A DNA stretch of 64,000 bases from Metopolophium dirhodum (lineage: Eukaryota; Arthropoda; Insecta; Hemiptera; Aphididae). Below are positions 49,680 through 61,692 of the stretch, one piece after another. Under the pieces are notes generated by a model that was given only the letters and a program-made list of their open reading frames with translations, was not told the origin of the DNA and made no database searches. The stretch is taken from the NCBI RefSeq assembly GCF_019925205.1, contig NC_083568.1, forward strand, positions 27,774,393 through 27,838,392, written 5' to 3'. A program made the translations under genes and the position numbers. The first letter of the stretch is position 1; each line of letters begins with the position of its first letter.

Positions 49680-50337
49680 TACTGTATTAATAAGGTAGAT
49701 TCGATTAAGTAAGTAAGTACCTATATCAGGAATTATTTCGAAACGTTATAACTTTAAATGATTATAACTAATGAATTACCTACTTGTCCGAAATTTGTTA
49801 TTTATAGACAGAAATACTCCGAATAATATTCTGCTTCGGAATATAGAATTAAATTGGGTCATTCAAAAAAGTAAAAACATAAAATAATATTATGATAAAT
49901 AATAATAAAATAATAATAATAATATATAATAACAAATATAATTTTTTTTCAGAAATGTTGTTTCAACATTACATCTATAATTATACAAACTTTTGAAAAA
50001 TGCGTAGGTATAGACACTTGGATAAATAGAACACCTAATATTAATACAATTTTGTATTGAGGTTAAATGCGTCACCATTTTCATTTCACTTTTTCAATTT
50101 GACCATATAAGAAAAATCTCGAGAAAAACAAATAGGTAGGTAATAATCTGTACCTACACTGATAATAAATTAAGAAATTTTTTTTACTTCTAAATTAATT
50201 TACAAATTATCTAGGTGAAAGCATTATGATGTCTAACAGCTATTATATCATATTATATATTATACCTATAGTTTATAACATACCATTTATAAAATATAAT
50301 TTATATAGGTACGGTGTTCCTATGTTATTATTAATCA

Positions 50338-50364
50338 TGATCATTGATCCATAATCAATGATCA
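50338..50364. other. Perfect 11-bp hairpin
   Basis: TGATCATTGAT, loop CCATA, ATCAATGATCA: a perfect 11-bp stem with a 5-base loop. The sequence around it is AT-rich and non-coding; function unknown. Confidence 0.6.
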
Positions 50365-51279
50365 GTCATCGGTGTACAGTCAAGTCCTCAGTTCTTATAA
50401 AGCTTAATCATGACTGTCGTTAGGAATAGGTGCTATAAAAAATAATTATTAATCATTATGTTAGCCTCTAACAAAAAATTGAATAAGACATATTTGAGTA
50501 TAGGTATGGCTTATAGACTATAGTGCATAGGTCATTATTATAAGGAGTAGGTACCAAAATAATATCTACTATAATATGTTAGACACTATTATTATTTATA
50601 AAATATTATGATAGGTAGTAAATTATATCTCCTGTGGCTCTTTTAATTATTATATTTTTTTATGAAATAAATACGTAGGCATAAAAAATTTTAAATATTT
50701 ATCAAGGATAAACATACCAACATCCATTATTTCAATTTATTTGTCCAGGATATCCTGTGTAGTCGTATAGGATTAAATTTTAAAGATAAATGCTTCAATA
50801 TTCTCAATGCCGACCTGCATTCACGGAGCAATCAATAGTTTATAAACTATGATAAACGTGTAGTCTTGTTTTTAATAAACCTAAATGTTACTGTAAATTT
50901 GTTAAATTATGTTATTATATTATATTAATTAATATTTAAAATTTTTAACTACCTATTATAAATACTTCAAATCTTTAAGATGTCTTAAATATACGTATAA
51001 TTGATGTGCGTTAGGATATATTATATAGAATAAAATCGATGTATACTATATTAGGTATGTATTATACCTATCTATCATACCTTACACAAAGATATCTACG
51101 GAAAGAGCTAAAAATCAAATTAATTTTTTTTAGTCTATATATAATAAACGTTTATAATTATGGATCCCATATACACGAGAGTACGAATCCTCCATGTAAA
51201 TAATATATAGACCTAAAATCTACTTCTTATAAACACTACAAGCGCTTACCGGGTATAATATAATTATTAATGCAGTAGG

Positions 51280-51719
51280 CAGTGTTCGGACTTATCTATA
51301 GATAATTTTTTGGTCATCTTTTATCTTATCTAGATAAATAGTTACAAGGTATCTAAACGTTCATCTTATATAATTTTTTTACTAATCTAAATAAATCCAT
51401 CTAGATACATTTTTTATTGATAAAAATCGTACAAACGCATTTTTAAATATTTATACGGATTCTCAAACAAAGTTTAAGGTTTATAAATAATGTAATTATT
51501 TTTATTTATATCATTATTATTATTATGTTCCTAGTGCCCAACTAAAATATACCTAAATTTAAAACCATTTAAAAGATAATTGTATCTCTTTTTTATCTTT
51601 ATCTAGATAAATATGAGTTAAGTTATCTTTTATATAATTATATCTATCTAGATACATTTGAGTTGCATTATTTTTATCTTTATCTAGATAAAAAAAGTAC
51701 TTATCTAATCCGAACACTG
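51280..51719. mobile_element. hAT-type MITE rich in TATCTAGATA palindromes
   Basis: Ends CAGTGTTCGGACTTATCTA and, inverted, CAGTGTTCGGATTAGATAAG. The 8-bp flanks GCAGTAGG and CCAGTAGG agree at 7 of 8 positions, fitting a hAT duplication. The 440-bp interior is an array of TTATCTAGATAAA-like palindromic words (near 51330, 51390, 51600, 51650 and 51685), giving strong self-complementarity. No coding. Confidence 0.8.
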
Positions 51720-52033
51720 CCAGTAGGTAGGTACAAATTTTGAAAGCCGGTATTTAATTAAGTGGTCAACTTATTTAGTGTTCTAGATAAGCGATAAGTC
51801 CATTGTCCATACCTATAGTTACTATTATGTGGTAGATGCTACTATACGTGAAGTAGAATATATTACTCATAGACGATCCATGTATTGTAGTGTATTATGT
51901 ATTATCTATGATATTACTTGAATCGCGGTAAAAAAAAAAGGTCCTAGAAAATAAATCCAAAGCATTAAAAGTCTGGGGTTAAAAAGTCCGGTATATAATA
52001 CATATTATAATAATATAATATATTATACATAAC

Positions 52034-52063
52034 ATTATAATATAATATAATATAATATAATAA
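52034..52063. repeat. (TATAA)n microsatellite
   Basis: About six tandem TATAA units between two AT-rich stretches. Confidence 0.8.
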
Positions 52064-52160
52064 TGCTTAAAATAAAATTTAATAATTTTAATCAACTGCA
52101 AGTCATTTTATATAAAAACATTATATTAATTATTTATACAAAAGCAATATATATATTATG

Positions 52161-53311
52161 TCGTAGCCACCTCACCAATCGATCTTTTCATGAAAAATTA
52201 CCATTTCATGAAATGGAAACGGATTTTTTACACTAAATGGTCACTTTTTTCATCAACAATGTGGTCGTTCACTTTGTGGAAGTACCTACTGAAATACAAC
52301 ATTTATTGCACACGTCAAGTTTGATTACCTATACCTATATCAATTAACTACGCGTGTTCATGTCAAATACAATAAATACTATATATATTCTATATACGAC
52401 TATTATACGGCAATTACCACTTTACCAGACAATCTGAAATGTATAGATGATATTTATTGGGCTTTGATTAAAGTCATAATCATAACGTCATATCAGTATT
52501 TTGGTAATACCTTAATAATGTTAATGCAGTGTATAGTTGCTGTGTGGATCATTCGATCACATTCCATTCTAAAGGTTAGTACAATTATAGTACCTCTACG
52601 TAATATATTAAAAATGGATGCATTTTTTTAATTGATAGATGAAAATATATTATATAAGGTACATCGAACTCAATTTTTGATTATTTAGGATTTAGGTACA
52701 TTCATTATACATTCATTAAAAATTGACAACAATAAAAAATTTCTTGTGAACGTTCGCGTCGCTCGTCGAATGATTATGAACCCGTCTTTGCCGTTGGTCT
52801 TTCACGTCGCCCAGTTCTAATAACTAATAAGTGTATCAAATGTTAATCCTTAAACAACCAACAAGAGCCATAACTATTTAATTTATCTAACTATTTACTG
52901 TATTTATTTTTAAGTTTAATAAATAAATAACATTTTTTTAGCAGGGGTGCTGAGAAAAGACGGGATTATTATATTTATTTAGATAAAAATAACTTAAGTT
53001 TATGTTTATATTATAATCTTGTACCTGTGGTATTGTAAAAGTCATAAATAACTGCATAATAAATACTTTAAATAAATAATAATGATTATAATCAAACTTG
53101 ACAGGTGCGATAAATGTTGTATTTCAGTATATGTAGGTACACTGAGTGAACGACCACATTATGAAAAGAATTACACGATGTTAAATTGGAATGACCACAT
53201 CATGAAAAAGTGACCATTCTGTGAAATATTTTCGAATTTCACGAAGTATAAAAATCCGTTTCCAAGTGGTAATTTTTTCATGAAGAGATCGATTTTGCGA
53301 AGTGGCTACGA
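52161..53311. mobile_element. 1.15-kb element with ~170-220-bp inverted arms
   Basis: The left arm (52161 to about 52329) and right arm (about 53086-53311) are inverted copies. Shared blocks are TCGTAGCCAC at the outer end, ATCGATCTTTTCATGAAAAA, GGAAACGGATTTTT, GTGGTCGTTCACT, TGAAATACAACATTTAT and GTCAAGTTTGATTA. The right arm carries an extra ~20 bp. The core (52330-53085) is AT-rich with no ORF. I see no clean flanking duplication. It is probably a large non-autonomous DNA transposon. Confidence 0.75.
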
Positions 53312-53319
53312 GTATTACG

Positions 53320-54965
53320 AGTTACGACATATATATTTATAATATTATAATAATAATTAGTATCGAGGTCTAAAGTGTGATATTTGCCGATGCCGGTACC
53401 TACCAGACTATATTTGTTAATTTTGTCAAGTAAATAATTTAAGTAAAATGTATATTAATACTGACTGGAACAATAATTGTGCATCATAAATCGTATTTTC
53501 TTTTCACCTAAAATTAAATTATTTACTTACTGGACTTTTTTTCTCTCGGACTAGTCGGACTTTTTGGTAGTCTACCTTCTACCATAATATTAGTTATTAC
53601 CTACCTACTTATATGTAATCTATAATATCATGATAAGTTTAAACAATAATATTTTTAATATTACCTATATCATTTGTAAAGTATAAAAATTTCAGCTTAA
53701 ATGAGTGATTAAGTTTGATAATTTGATGAAACATACAATATTTAACATTTAATTGAACATATTGAACGTAATGTTGTGGTACTAATAACAGTAATAAATT
53801 TAAAAAGTAGTATTATTAAATATTATAAGCGCATTGCGCATATACTGACCTCAGACAGTCAGGGTAAATAGTAATATAATCTACGTATTAACTTAATCAA
53901 AATAGGTATGAAACGTAATGTCTTAATAATAATCATATAGATATATATGGATAATTTGTTTATGAATATTCTAAGTTAGATAAAATGTATTCTTAGAGGT
54001 AAGTGGGTACCTATACTATTACGCATTGTTTTACCAGTATCCCAACTAAATACATAAATATTATTTGTCTAAAAAACAATTGGAATAAGGTTACTAAACA
54101 AATAACAAACAAGGACACAAGGAAATAAGTTAATAAGAGAATGACGTTCCAAGCTTGAAAATTTTGTTTTTTTGCTAGAGATTAACCGGTATCTACACTA
54201 CCTAGTAATGTTGATTCAGATATTTTCACCCAGATTAAATTTCATGCCCGGAACTGTACGTAAATTCATCATTAAAAAAACGTCGCTTTAAAATATAATT
54301 GAACACTCTATCAAATTAAATTTTAACATTAGATCATTAAGCATGTGCGTAGCCAAGCCAGAAATCCATATGAGAAAACAACTTAGGTATATAAACGTAC
54401 TCACAAGTCACAATTTATAAACTGTAAAAGGATCAAAAATTGTATACTATTAATAGACAATAGTTCATAAATAGTGGTAACATATTATTATAATAATATC
54501 ATTATTATCTTTTGGTACAACTGAACGTCTGAACCTGAACGTACTTATATTACTTACTACTTATCTATATAATACAACAATATTTAATATTATAGTCTGT
54601 GTATTGTATATTAATTGTATACGAATATTTATGCATAAGGGGAGTCGAAGATTATAATCTCCCTCCTTTCTTCAGGTATGTGAGATCTTTTACGAATCAT
54701 ACGCAGTAGTGTAGTACGTTAGTACGTAATACGTTTGTCGTTTATACGTATAATTGTATAATTTGTACTGTATGATACTATTAGGTATACCTACCTTAAA
54801 ATTTAAATTCTCGCCTTAGTAGGATTAAGTAGGAATTTAACTTATGAATATAAACAAACCAAATTAAAAGTCCTTTAAATATATATTATTAATTATTGTA
54901 CTAGGATTACTAGATGAATATCCTGGCTTCACCCGTGTGCAGTTTTTTTTTGTGGCAAATTCTAT
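53320..54965. other. Non-coding AT-rich stretch
   Basis: No gene, tandem array or clear inverted-repeat element seen. Confidence 0.4.
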
Positions 54966-54971
54966 ATACTG

Positions 54972-55735
54972 TACAAGGTGATTTTTAAGCATACCACCAT
55001 ATTTTTGAATCCTTGAGATTTTATTTGTATCACTTAAGGATGAACCTGTGACAATACAAACTTCCGTTTGAAAATAAGGAACCCCTCCCTCTTTTCATTT
55101 TTAATTATTAAGTCGATGTTTTTTGTTGAGAATTTTGATGTATCTAAATCAAAATTCAAGCGAGTAGTTTTTGAGTTACATAACTTTGTGTACTAAGGAT
55201 AATATGTTTATATGTCAATGGTGCATCTAACATGTTGGCTTAAGTAGATAGGAGCTTAGAAAATTTGAAAAAAGTTGGTACCTTATTACCTACTATTGAT
55301 TAATTAATATAAATAATTTGTAAAAATGATTCAACAATAATATAAATATTACATATAATATGTAATTTTAGATAGATCTTTATTATAGCTTTTATTTTTA
55401 TAAAACCATTTTTTGAGGATGATTCTCATTAGTATACACATTTTAACAACTCAGAAACTACCCATTAAAATTTTGATTTAGATACATCAACATTTTCAAG
55501 AAAATTATTCCCTAAATAATTTGCAGTAAAAAGGGGATTTACATTTGAAAAATAGAAGTTTCTATCGCCACAAAACACTCCTTAAATAGTACAAAAAATA
55601 CAAAAATTTGATAATATTATGTTCTTCATAAGTATACTTGAAAATTTTAAAAATTTGAATTTGAATAAATATATGTAAGTACTATTAGACAAAAATGGAG
55701 GTGAGCATTCTTCAAAATTCACCAATCACCCTGTA
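54972..55735. mobile_element. Foldback element with TACAAGGTGA/TCACCCTGTA ends
   Basis: Begins TACAAGGTGATTTTTAAGCA and ends CAATCACCCTGTA. Internally, AGAATTTTGATGTATCTAAA near 55130 is mirrored by TTTAGATACATCAACATTTTC near 55475. The halves are inverted relative to each other (head-to-head), including the CACTCCTTAAATAGT / CACTTAAGGA blocks. Related fragments lie at 46090-46760 and about 41890-42040. No coding. Confidence 0.65.
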
Positions 55736-55739
55736 TACG

Positions 55740-56965
55740 CTATATTGGTGTACCTATCTCGGTTTGAGTGTAGATATCTCAGTTGTAACTTGTAATGTAC
55801 CTCAGTTCACGGACAAATCGGATTCAGTGTACCAAGCTTTGTGAAATAATTCGACCTAGATAGGCAACCGCAAGTCGCGGATTGGATTTTGCACATGGTA
55901 TATTTTAACGTGATTTAAACTACTTACTCTCTTAGCAATGCGTTTGAACAAAATTAGTTCAACCAACCCAGATAAAAAAAATACTATAATAATATAAAAT
56001 ATAGGCACACCTAGTGTCCTAGTATAGTAGTATCACTATAGTATCTCATAAATGTTATTAATTGTCGTCGGAAATATATGCCGATCTACCGGCTGCAGTA
56101 TTCTTCGCTCTGTGCTCAGAATCATTATCAGCAGATTATAATTTTATGATTACCAATTTAATTAAAAATGTCCATAAACAAAAAAAGACAAAATGTTTTA
56201 AATGTTGTAATGGTAGTCCTTAGAAAACGTATATAAAATGTTAAAATAAAATTAACATGAAGCTAGTTTATACGTGTATTATATTATATGAATGTTAATT
56301 CGTATAATTTGAAAAGCTGATGCCCAGTTTACACATAACCCATTAAATTTGTACTTAATTTGGAAAAATGTATAATATAGGCACAATACCTTATACCTAA
56401 ACATAAATCTAGCACGAGTAGCACACGGCCCACTAGCACACCCTTACATTGTATCTTAACTTTTAAGTTACGACAACGGTTAGAAGTTCCTGGGACTTAA
56501 AATTAATCCTAAACACCAAATTTGCTATTGGTACAAATATATAATAAATAAAATACACAGAACGTCTGACGTCATAATTATTACAATAGAATATATTGTA
56601 CTAAAGATTGTAACGTAAAATTATGACGACACGCGCCGGCGTTATGGTTAGGTAACTAATGGTACACATCACAGTAGTCTGTTAATTTTTTCCGGTACCT
56701 AGGTAATTATAATATATAGGTAGGTTATAACATATAAGTTATAACTAACTTGTTATATTATTATATTTTTTCTTTAACATAAGAAAGTCTATATTATATT
56801 ATGTATTGTTTTTTATTGAAATACTTTTGGAAAGTTGCTGGGTAGGAATATAAAACAAACAATAATAAATACTATAAATAGTTACTCGGAAAAAAAATGT
56901 ATAAGCGAATGTAAAATATATTACATAATAATATTTGAGTTACATAAATATGTAAAATTAATTTA
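55740..56965. other. Non-coding AT-rich stretch
   Basis: No gene recognised. A short match to repeat family B (GTGCTCAGAATCATTATC) occurs near 56113. Confidence 0.4.
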
Positions 56966-56979
56966 CTCAGGGCCTAGTG

Positions 56980-57422
56980 CAGGGATCACCAACTTATTTC
57001 TATAGGGGTCCGTTTTGAAACTTACCAAACTTTGCGCGGTCTACAGTTATAATGACTTTTAAACACGTTAATAAATAGGTATTAATAGTCTCCATAATAT
57101 AATTTTTACTATCAAATAACGCATTTCCAGCTTCAACTATAATATATTCTTTGATTATATCAGCATCGGTAAACGGTTTCATGTGTTTAGCAAGAATCCA
57201 CGAAATACACATAGAACTAGAAGCCTCTGTACATTTTTCTTGTTCACTCATTGCCTTGTTAATAATTTGAGTAGATGTTGAATAAGATAAATATAAACTC
57301 TCAATTTTGGATTCAATATTTTTTTTATACACACATTTAAAAACTATTCCGTGGATAAGGGTCCGTAAAAAAAGTGATCGCGGTCGGTATCCGGACCGCA
57401 GTCCGCCAGTTGGTGACCCCTG
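56980..57422 (-). mobile_element. hAT element with perfect 8-bp TSD and transposase fragment
   Basis: A 443-bp element with ends CAGGGATCACCAACT and, inverted, CAGGGGTCACCAACT (14 of 15 match). It is flanked by exact 8-bp duplications GCCTAGTG (56972-56979 and 57423-57430). On the minus strand an open frame (57000-57332) encodes 110 residues. Among these, SSSMCISWILAKHMKPFTDADIIKE is a hAT transposase-type N-terminal region, as in the domesticated-transposase family of ZBED/GTF2IRD2-like proteins. The catalytic region is missing, so it is an internal-deletion derivative. The clean frame and exact duplication imply recent movement. Confidence 0.9.
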
Positions 57423-57434
57423 GCCTAGTGCTTA

Positions 57435-59062
57435 CAACTACTGTCTACCAGTGACGTATTAACTATTAAGTATTTTTTGTAGGGGGTGGATGACAAGAAT
57501 TTTAGCTAACATATTCCGCTGTAATAATTATAATATAATAATACACATGTATTTAAAGAACCATGGGGGCGGATTTGTCCTCATATCCGCCCCTGCTGTC
57601 TACTTCTATAAATAAATATATGCATATATTATACATACTTTTTCATACCTAAGTGGCTAAGGGACTGTTTTACAATCATAGTTTAAACCTCGGTTACGCC
57701 TAACCCATTGATTTTACCGGCCGAATTCGGTGGTTTAACGATTGTAATACGGGCCCTAAGTTATAACTTTAAACTGAGTAAAATAATCGTTTTATTTGCC
57801 CGTTAACGACGATGACCTATTAGATTATTGTTCTGTTTATAGAGAAAAAATACATACATAATTATTATTATAATAATGTACGATTGAATGAATGTAGTTA
57901 AATAAATATAGAACTGCATTATCCCGATTTGTAAGCTGATAACGAGTTAAGAAGAACTGGTTTTGTGGTTTTTAATTTTTACTCACGAGTCATGACATTA
58001 TGATATTAAAATGATAATTTATTAAGGTAGGTATTCAAAATAAATGTTAAATTAAAGACAATAAATAAAAATAAGTAGGTACCTATTTTAGAAAGTGTTC
58101 AAAATTATTTAAATCTGTAGAAATAAAAAAATCATTATAACAATATTCAAACAGTCTAGACGTCTAGTTCACTACGATGATCATTGGTAAAATATTTATC
58201 ATTCATAATCGTTACAAATTGTAATAGTCGGGTAGTCGGCTATCCACTTCTAACGAATAATAATATAAGTTACAAATATCGGACACTTGAAATAAATAGG
58301 TATGATATTAATTGATAGATTATAGGTAAATAACGGCATACAAAAAATTATACTGAAATAGAGGATGATGTTGTAAAGGTTTACCCAAAAGGGTAAAGTA
58401 GGTAGGGGCCACTAAATCGTGTTTCTACAGTGGTAAAAAGCATGATACATTTTAATTTTTAAGCTTATTTAACTACTTTAATACCTACTCAAATATCATA
58501 TACATATTACATAAAATTTCTTTTTAGATTTTAATACATCCCTACATTAATTGTGATTTTAATAATCAGTTTTTTATTCTATAAGTGGCGTATATGTAGT
58601 TAAGTATATAGATACCTACTTAATTTATCGTGTATTATAAAAAGAAGCAAATTTTTATTATTTTATTCCAAAGTATTTATTATTTTTAATACCTACCAAC
58701 TATAATAATTATTTTATTCTTCTGCACATATTGTATATACATAGTTAGGTAATCAAATAAATAGTATCACTATATCAGTAGGTACATTTCTGTACAATAT
58801 CCTTAAATTAAAACTTAAAACGTCCAATTTTAATTATGTAATATTTGTAAAATCATAAATGTTTGGCAGAATAATGTATCAGGATAGAAATATGGAACCT
58901 AAAGAATTATAGGTACATAGTAAATGACTTATAATATTCAAAATGCCATGCTTAAAATAGGTAGGTAAGTAAGTATCACTATTAATATGTAATTACCTAG
59001 TTTAATAGGTAGGTACGTATTCTTTCTTCTACAACTTCCGATTGTTTTTGTTGACTTTCCAC
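57435..59062. other. Non-coding AT-rich stretch
   Basis: No gene or clear repeat structure seen. The candidate exons at 59066-59317 follow it. Confidence 0.4.
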
Positions 59063-59065
59063 TTA

Positions 59066-59317
59066 TCAAGCATACAGCTCTAGGTTTTCTATTGAATTTC
59101 TAAATACATTAATTTGATTTCTACTATCAGAATTTAATTTTCTTATACCTTCAACACAAAAATATAATATGTCCTACCTTGTAAATCAAATAAATTGAGT
59201 TTGATAAGAAATAATGTATTTTAAAACTTTTAAGTATTGTTAACTATTCACCTGTATCATAGCCATTAATGTCACATTTTGTATTTACAACCCATTCTCT
59301 AACGGAGTTTTTCAGAT
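59066..59317 (-). pseudogene. Two phase-matched exons of an unrecognised helical protein
   Basis: On the minus strand, exon A (59317-59252) reads LKNSVREWVVNTKCDINGY then DT. It ends at a donor ACAG|GTGAAT in phase 1. After a 103-bp intron with acceptor TTTTTGTGTTGAAG, exon B (from 59148) continues in matching phase: GIRKLNSDSRNQINVFRNS then IENLELYA, followed by tandem stops TGA TAA (59068-59063). The same frame immediately goes on VESQQKQSEVVEERIRTYL, which also looks coding. So either this is a gene whose C-terminus was cut by nonsense changes, or a decaying copy. The splice-phase fit argues for a genomic, not retroposed, origin. An upstream exon may lie near 59510-59560, where a GTAAGA donor follows a short open frame. 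Family unknown; helical, coiled-coil-like composition. Confidence 0.45.
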
Positions 59318-60324
59318 CTTCATATTATTATGATTTGTTAATTGTTATTACTTATTTAATAATTCAATATTTAAATCACAGTATAGATGACTATAATAAA
59401 CGTTTAATTTTATATCATAAAATTTAACTAAGGTATTATAAGTTATCATTATCTTAAACCTATAAAATGATATAAAATGATATAAAAACAGCTGATCGCG
59501 TTTGATATTGACATAGTTCTTACTTTTGAATTAAATGCAAAATTGTCTGATGAAGGAACTAGTAGGACACAACATATAATATGTCAAAAAATAAAAATAC
59601 TTTTATAGATCACAAGAATTTATTTTATTATTTTAATAATAAGCAGAGCAAAATAAAACCTATAATAATTATTTATTTATCAACTAAAAGTAATCATAAC
59701 TAATGCACATATGCACAAAAAACATAAATATGATAATGACATTAATTTGTTAATTTCCCGAAGAAATGAATTTTTTTTGCAAAATAATATCCAATGCACC
59801 AATAATATAAAAAGCAACAAATCTTCTTATTTACTCATTTACAAAAAAAATTAATATTAAAATTATTATTATTGCTTTAATTACTGCTGTTCATACTAAA
59901 ATTCATGAGAAATTATTTGGAAACTTCATAAAAATGTTTATTTTTATAACTAATGGAACAAAAAAAAAAAATAATAATATGAGGAAAAAGCTTAAAAGCA
60001 AAATTATTTTTGTAACTAACGAGGAACATTAACACACAAAAAAAAATATATAGATATAATATAAATATTACATGTATACATGTACATTTTGTAAAACACA
60101 AAGACTAGTTATCTAGATTTTATTAGCTTACAACTAAAGTAAAATGCTAAAAAAAATTAATTTTTGTACATTTATCATAATGATCATTTTAAAAATATTA
60201 ATAATTCCATTTTAAGTTATGATTTATTTTTAAACATTTAAGACTTGACAAAAATTATAAAAAAAATTCTGCTGTTATGTGCTAAACTGTAAGTGGTGTT
60301 CAGTTTGGGTAACTGAAATATTTT

Positions 60325-61230
60325 TCAGAGATCATTTTCATATTTTTGTTTGATAATATTTTCTAAATTATTTTCAACTTTAACTATGCCAATGGCTAAT
60401 CCATCACAATTTCGTTTTGTTACACTGTTTGCCGAGTTATAAATTGATACATTTTCATCAATTTCAGTGAAATTACGTTTTTTTGTCATTAATTTGCGAA
60501 TTACTCTTTCATCTTCTGCGGTTTTCTCGCGACGAAATGGAAATACCATGGGATAAATTTGCTCGATTGCCTGGTAAACATTGCCTACACTTGGAGCAGT
60601 TACTGTAATACTGCCTGTTGAAAATATTTTCAATGTAGCTTTTAATTCTTTGATCTTAAAAGTAACACCAGGATGTAACTCGGGTTCATACTGAGCAATA
60701 GTTTTATACTTTTCCGAAAACTGTATGACTTTAATCGGAAACGGTAATGAACATGATCCAAGAACATTGACAATCCTATAACTGCTAAATTTAGCATTGT
60801 GATAACCAAGTTTTTGAATGATTCTAGCAAAACGTCTGGATGCAATTTTAGCATGAGTTTCAGATGTAGAACCTGTACAAGCAATTTTCCCACTAGACCA
60901 AATAGTGGCTGTGGCATTTGGCTTACGTAGTTTCATTGTTAACATTCCATTTTCACGTCTGTATTCTATATTGTGACCATTTAGAGCTAAGTATCGTAAG
61001 TTTAAATGTGATTTTAAACTGAAGTTTGTTACTACATTACTAATAGAAATATTTAGTTTAGGATTATCAGTCAAACAGTCTTGAACTGGTTTGTTTGGTA
61101 GAGCATTGTTTTCAGACTGCTCATGAAACTCAGACTTGTAGAAGATCATATTGGAATTAGAATTCAATGTAGATGAAGAAATTGAGTTGTTTAAATCTGT
61201 TCCGTTTTTTTGATGAACTATAGATGTCAT
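60325..61230 (-). CDS. TRF2: TBP-related factor 2 (TRF2/TBPL1), main exon
   Basis: Main coding exon of TRF2, which replaces TBP at TATA-less promoters and pairs with TFIIA. From the first ATG (61230) it encodes 301 residues. Residues 1-58 are a Ser/Asn-rich leader. Residues about 59-234 form the two-repeat TBP-like saddle: repeat 1 has LNLRYLALNGHNIEYR and TATIWSSGKIACTG, repeat 2 has YEPELHPGVTFKIK and KIFSTGSITVTAP. MKLRKPNATATIWSSGKI, HLNLR and YEPELHP are TRF2-type rather than TBP-type, and some TBP DNA-kinking phenylalanines are replaced (IW, not IF, in repeat 1), as expected of TRF2. The tail (about 235-301) is basic and unlike vertebrate TBPL1, which is ~186 aa. The frame is open a little upstream, across a splice acceptor, so longer forms with N-terminal exons are likely. 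Confidence 0.92.
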   Translation of the reverse strand: MTSIVHQKNGTDLNNSISSSTLNSNSNMIFYKSEFHEQSENNALPNKPVQDCLTDNPKLNISISNVVTNFSLKSHLNLRYLALNGHNIEYRRENGMLTMKLRKPNATATIWSSGKIACTGSTSETHAKIASRRFARIIQKLGYHNAKFSSYRIVNVLGSCSLPFPIKVIQFSEKYKTIAQYEPELHPGVTFKIKELKATLKIFSTGSITVTAPSVGNVYQAIEQIYPMVFPFRREKTAEDERVIRKLMTKKRNFTEIDENVSIYNSANSVTKRNCDGLAIGIVKVENNLENIIKQKYENDL

Positions 61231-61315
61231 CCTTGGAAACTCCTGAGTAATCAAATAATATAGAGCATTAATTGATTAAAATGTTTCTTTAATTGTTAGT
61301 TAATATTACACTCAC

Positions 61316-61535
61316 GACCAAGTGTTTAGAGTTATACTCTTTAGTTTATCAAAATTAGCGATAGGAGCTAAAGATGGTAAATTTCTATATTGATAATTTA
61401 ATTGTAAGTTTTTGGTATTTGTTTCACTGCCTGTACTTCTAGTGTATAAACTCTGTTGATACTTTATTAACCAAGAATCAAATGTTGGAATTGAATTAAT
61501 GTTTTCCACTTGTCTACAAATTTTTTTTTGGTTTT
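61316..61535 (-). CDS. Upstream coding exon, probably of TRF2
   Basis: A minus-strand exon with a good acceptor (TTTTTTCAG before 61535) and a donor GGTC|GTGAGT at 61316/61315. It encodes NQKKICRQVENINSIPTFDS then WLIKYQQSLYTRSTGSETNT and onward to LNTW, a polar, Ser/Thr/Asn-rich stretch. Its donor is phase 2. The in-phase acceptor for the main exon is TTTCCAAG|G at 61232/61231, giving ...NTW-S-MTSIV. The more canonical acceptor TACTCAG|GAG at 61243 would shift frame into a stop and could serve a transcript that starts at the internal ATG 61230. Two protein forms are therefore plausible. The acceptor implies at least one more exon upstream. Confidence 0.65.
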
Positions 61536-61648
61536 CTGAAAAAATAAATAAAATATTTTATAAGTTATTATTTGTTCAATATAAATCGGGAATATTAATT
61601 AAGATAAAAATAACATTTTATGGCCACAGTTGGTGTCATGGGTATCAC

Positions 61649-61692
61649 CCCAATATCTTTCCCCAGAAGATGTCCATGAAGGTTTTTTATAT
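61649..61692 (-). CDS. Possible further upstream TRF2 exon
   Basis: A short minus-strand open stretch reading RYKKPSWTSSGERYW with coding-like composition. A possible GGG|GTGATA donor (phase 1) would fit the acceptor phase of the exon at 61535 (giving ...RYW-E-NQKK...), and CAACAG is a possible acceptor. The donor is weak. Tentative. Confidence 0.25.

Noticed and set aside
60642..60917. 91-residue minus ORF overlapping TRF2
   Set aside because: Out-of-frame shadow of the TRF2 core domain.
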